Assembly (NCBI GenBank): GCA_030295235.1
Contig: AP026133.1
Location: 558,001 to 622,000, forward strand
Source of the DNA: Fistulifera solaris
Lineage: Eukaryota > Bacillariophyta > Bacillariophyceae > Naviculales > Stauroneidaceae
DNA: 64,000 nucleotides
Direction of reading: 5' to 3'
Shown: positions 62,990 to 64,000 of the stretch, one piece after another
How the letters are laid out: each line of letters opens with the position of its first letter
Position numbering within the stretch: position 1 is the first letter of the stretch
Position numbers and translations under genes: made by a program
The notes under the pieces: generated by a model
What the model saw: only the letters and a program-made list of their open reading frames with translations
Databases searched by the model: none
What the model was told of the DNA's origin: nothing

Positions 62990-64000
62990 TTAGTTATACC
63001 TTGATGCTTCGTGTAGTTCCAACTCATGGCCTGTGTTGTATTCGTTAGGGAACATATGCTGGTACTCAGACCCACCTGTCAGTCGTCTCACTCGTTCGGT
63101 CAAAATGCCAAATTTACCTTGTCGAATCACAAAAACGGATGCCACAAAACCGGCGACAAAAATCCAAAATAATTTACAAAACGACCCGCAAATTGTATTT
63201 GATGTTTCTCCGCCAGTTTGAGCAGGATATTGCTTCTTCTCCTTCGTAGGTGCAGGAACAGGCGACAGCGGATTCACGGGTGCAGCTACAGGTGAAGAGT
63301 TCGGCGAAACATTTCCCGATGGGGCAAAACCTTCTTTTCAACAAGATGAGTGTAATCGCAGTGGCTTTCTGCCCATCCTACTCGGTGGTTCTTTGTGTCA
63401 AACAAAACATCATGACCCATGATCGCGTTTGCGCCCAATAAGCTGCCACTTTGTGGAGGCTCTTCCATATTGAAGCGAGCATAATAAGCACCTGTTGCTT
63501 CACTTAGCTCCATGTAATGGGTTGGAGGAAGTGCTAAGAGCACATCGTACGGGTGTTCGGGGTCAAGGTTTCCAGCCAGACTGACAACTTTATTGGGGTC
63601 GCCGACTTCTTTATTTAGTTCAATGGCACCCTGTAATTGGAGAATGATTGTGGGCAATTTCTGAATCTGCTCGTAGGTTAGATAAACTGCTCTGTTGTTG
63701 TACGCTGACCCCGTCATGGACTTCCATACTTGCTGAAACGGTTCCGCGAGTTTGTTCGTAAGGTAAGTATCTGTAGTTCCTGACTCGATTATGACAGGGC
63801 CTTGATTAAGAGCTTCTTCCGATACATCGACTTGTATAATTTTTAAGCTGGGATCTGTCGAGTTGATAGAATCACCGCCTCCTCCTTCTCGTATATAAAC
63901 TTTTCGCAGCAGTACACCATAGCTTCGTTCCCAATCCTCATCGTGAAAGGTAAACACCATCGGAGTCAGGTGAAAACGATCGTCTGTACCACCCAATGTC
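62990..64000 (-). CDS. aspartic protease, membrane-anchored, 5' end outside window (partial)
   Basis: C-terminal part of a pepsin-like protease; the first lobe lies beyond the right edge. Seen: VFTFHDEDWERSYGVLL, the C-lobe active-site strand VIIESGTTDTYL, LGANAIMGHDVLFDTKNHRV and GWAESHCDYTHL. In typical members the active-site strand reads DSGTT; here the Asp is Glu. The A4 run 63326-63329 lacks one base; five gives VFAPSGNVSPNSSPVAAP and joins the C-terminal Pro-rich linker and one membrane helix (LFWIFVAGFVASVFVIRQ). So the enzyme would be a type I membrane protein. Whether it is active depends on the Glu. Confidence 0.78.

Noticed and set aside
790-63996. Programmed ribosomal frameshifting as the general explanation for the breaks
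   Set aside because: Breaks are in both directions, in different run types and without a shared slippery heptamer or stem, and affect unrelated housekeeping genes. A sequencing cause is far simpler.

Overview
The window is nuclear DNA from a photosynthetic stramenopile, most likely a pennate diatom (inference). The evidence is several N-terminal signal peptides followed by an aromatic residue at the predicted cleavage site (A/F, A/W, G/F), which is the diatom bipartite plastid signal; short GT-AG introns, mostly 69-190 nt; gene-dense, mixed-strand layout; and secreted or membrane families typical of diatoms (SGNH hydrolases, TSP1 proteins, type II glycosyltransferases). I saw no tRNA, rRNA, CRISPR or prokaryotic features.

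Layout: 1-310 is the 3' end of a cysteine-rich secretory-type gene. 790-7683 is a tandem array of three long SGNH-hydrolase-like genes with a decayed fourth copy between the second and third. 7807-12790 holds a small acidic protein, a calpain and a two-domain fucosyltransferase-like membrane protein. 13647-34539 holds housekeeping and nuclear genes: CAND1, a Roadblock light chain, MUS81, MsrA, a secreted WD40 protein, a mitochondrial carrier, an ICT1-type release factor, an EXPERA membrane protein, a ubiquitin/2OG-oxygenase/RING fusion, YtoQ, SPO11 and an ING/SGF29 protein. 34953-53324 holds a TSP1 surface protein, a plastid RibD-like protein, ARL8, plastid ArsS-like radical SAM protein, a TRIAP1/Mdm35 twin-CX9C protein, a plastid fibrillin, a BAR protein, ARP4, two small plastid proteins, an SLC35B-type transporter and a WDR33/Pfs2 protein with a KH domain. 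53325-64000 is more repeat-rich: an ankyrin-family pseudogene, a type II glycosyltransferase-like protein, an unknown multi-pass protein, two tandem short SGNH hydrolases, a secreted protein and a partial aspartic protease.

The strongest window-wide signal is about 30 single-base frame breaks in about 20 otherwise good genes, nearly all in or beside homopolymer runs. Changing the run by one base restores conserved motifs and a total length divisible by three, with both gains and losses. This looks like homopolymer error in an unpolished assembly rather than mass gene death, so I annotate those genes as single loci and give the position of each break.

There is no operon logic. Functionally linked genes do occur: MUS81 and SPO11 (meiotic recombination); ARP4 and SGF29 (chromatin complexes); CAND1 and the RING fusion (ubiquitin system); and several plastid proteins between 36 and 50 kb.
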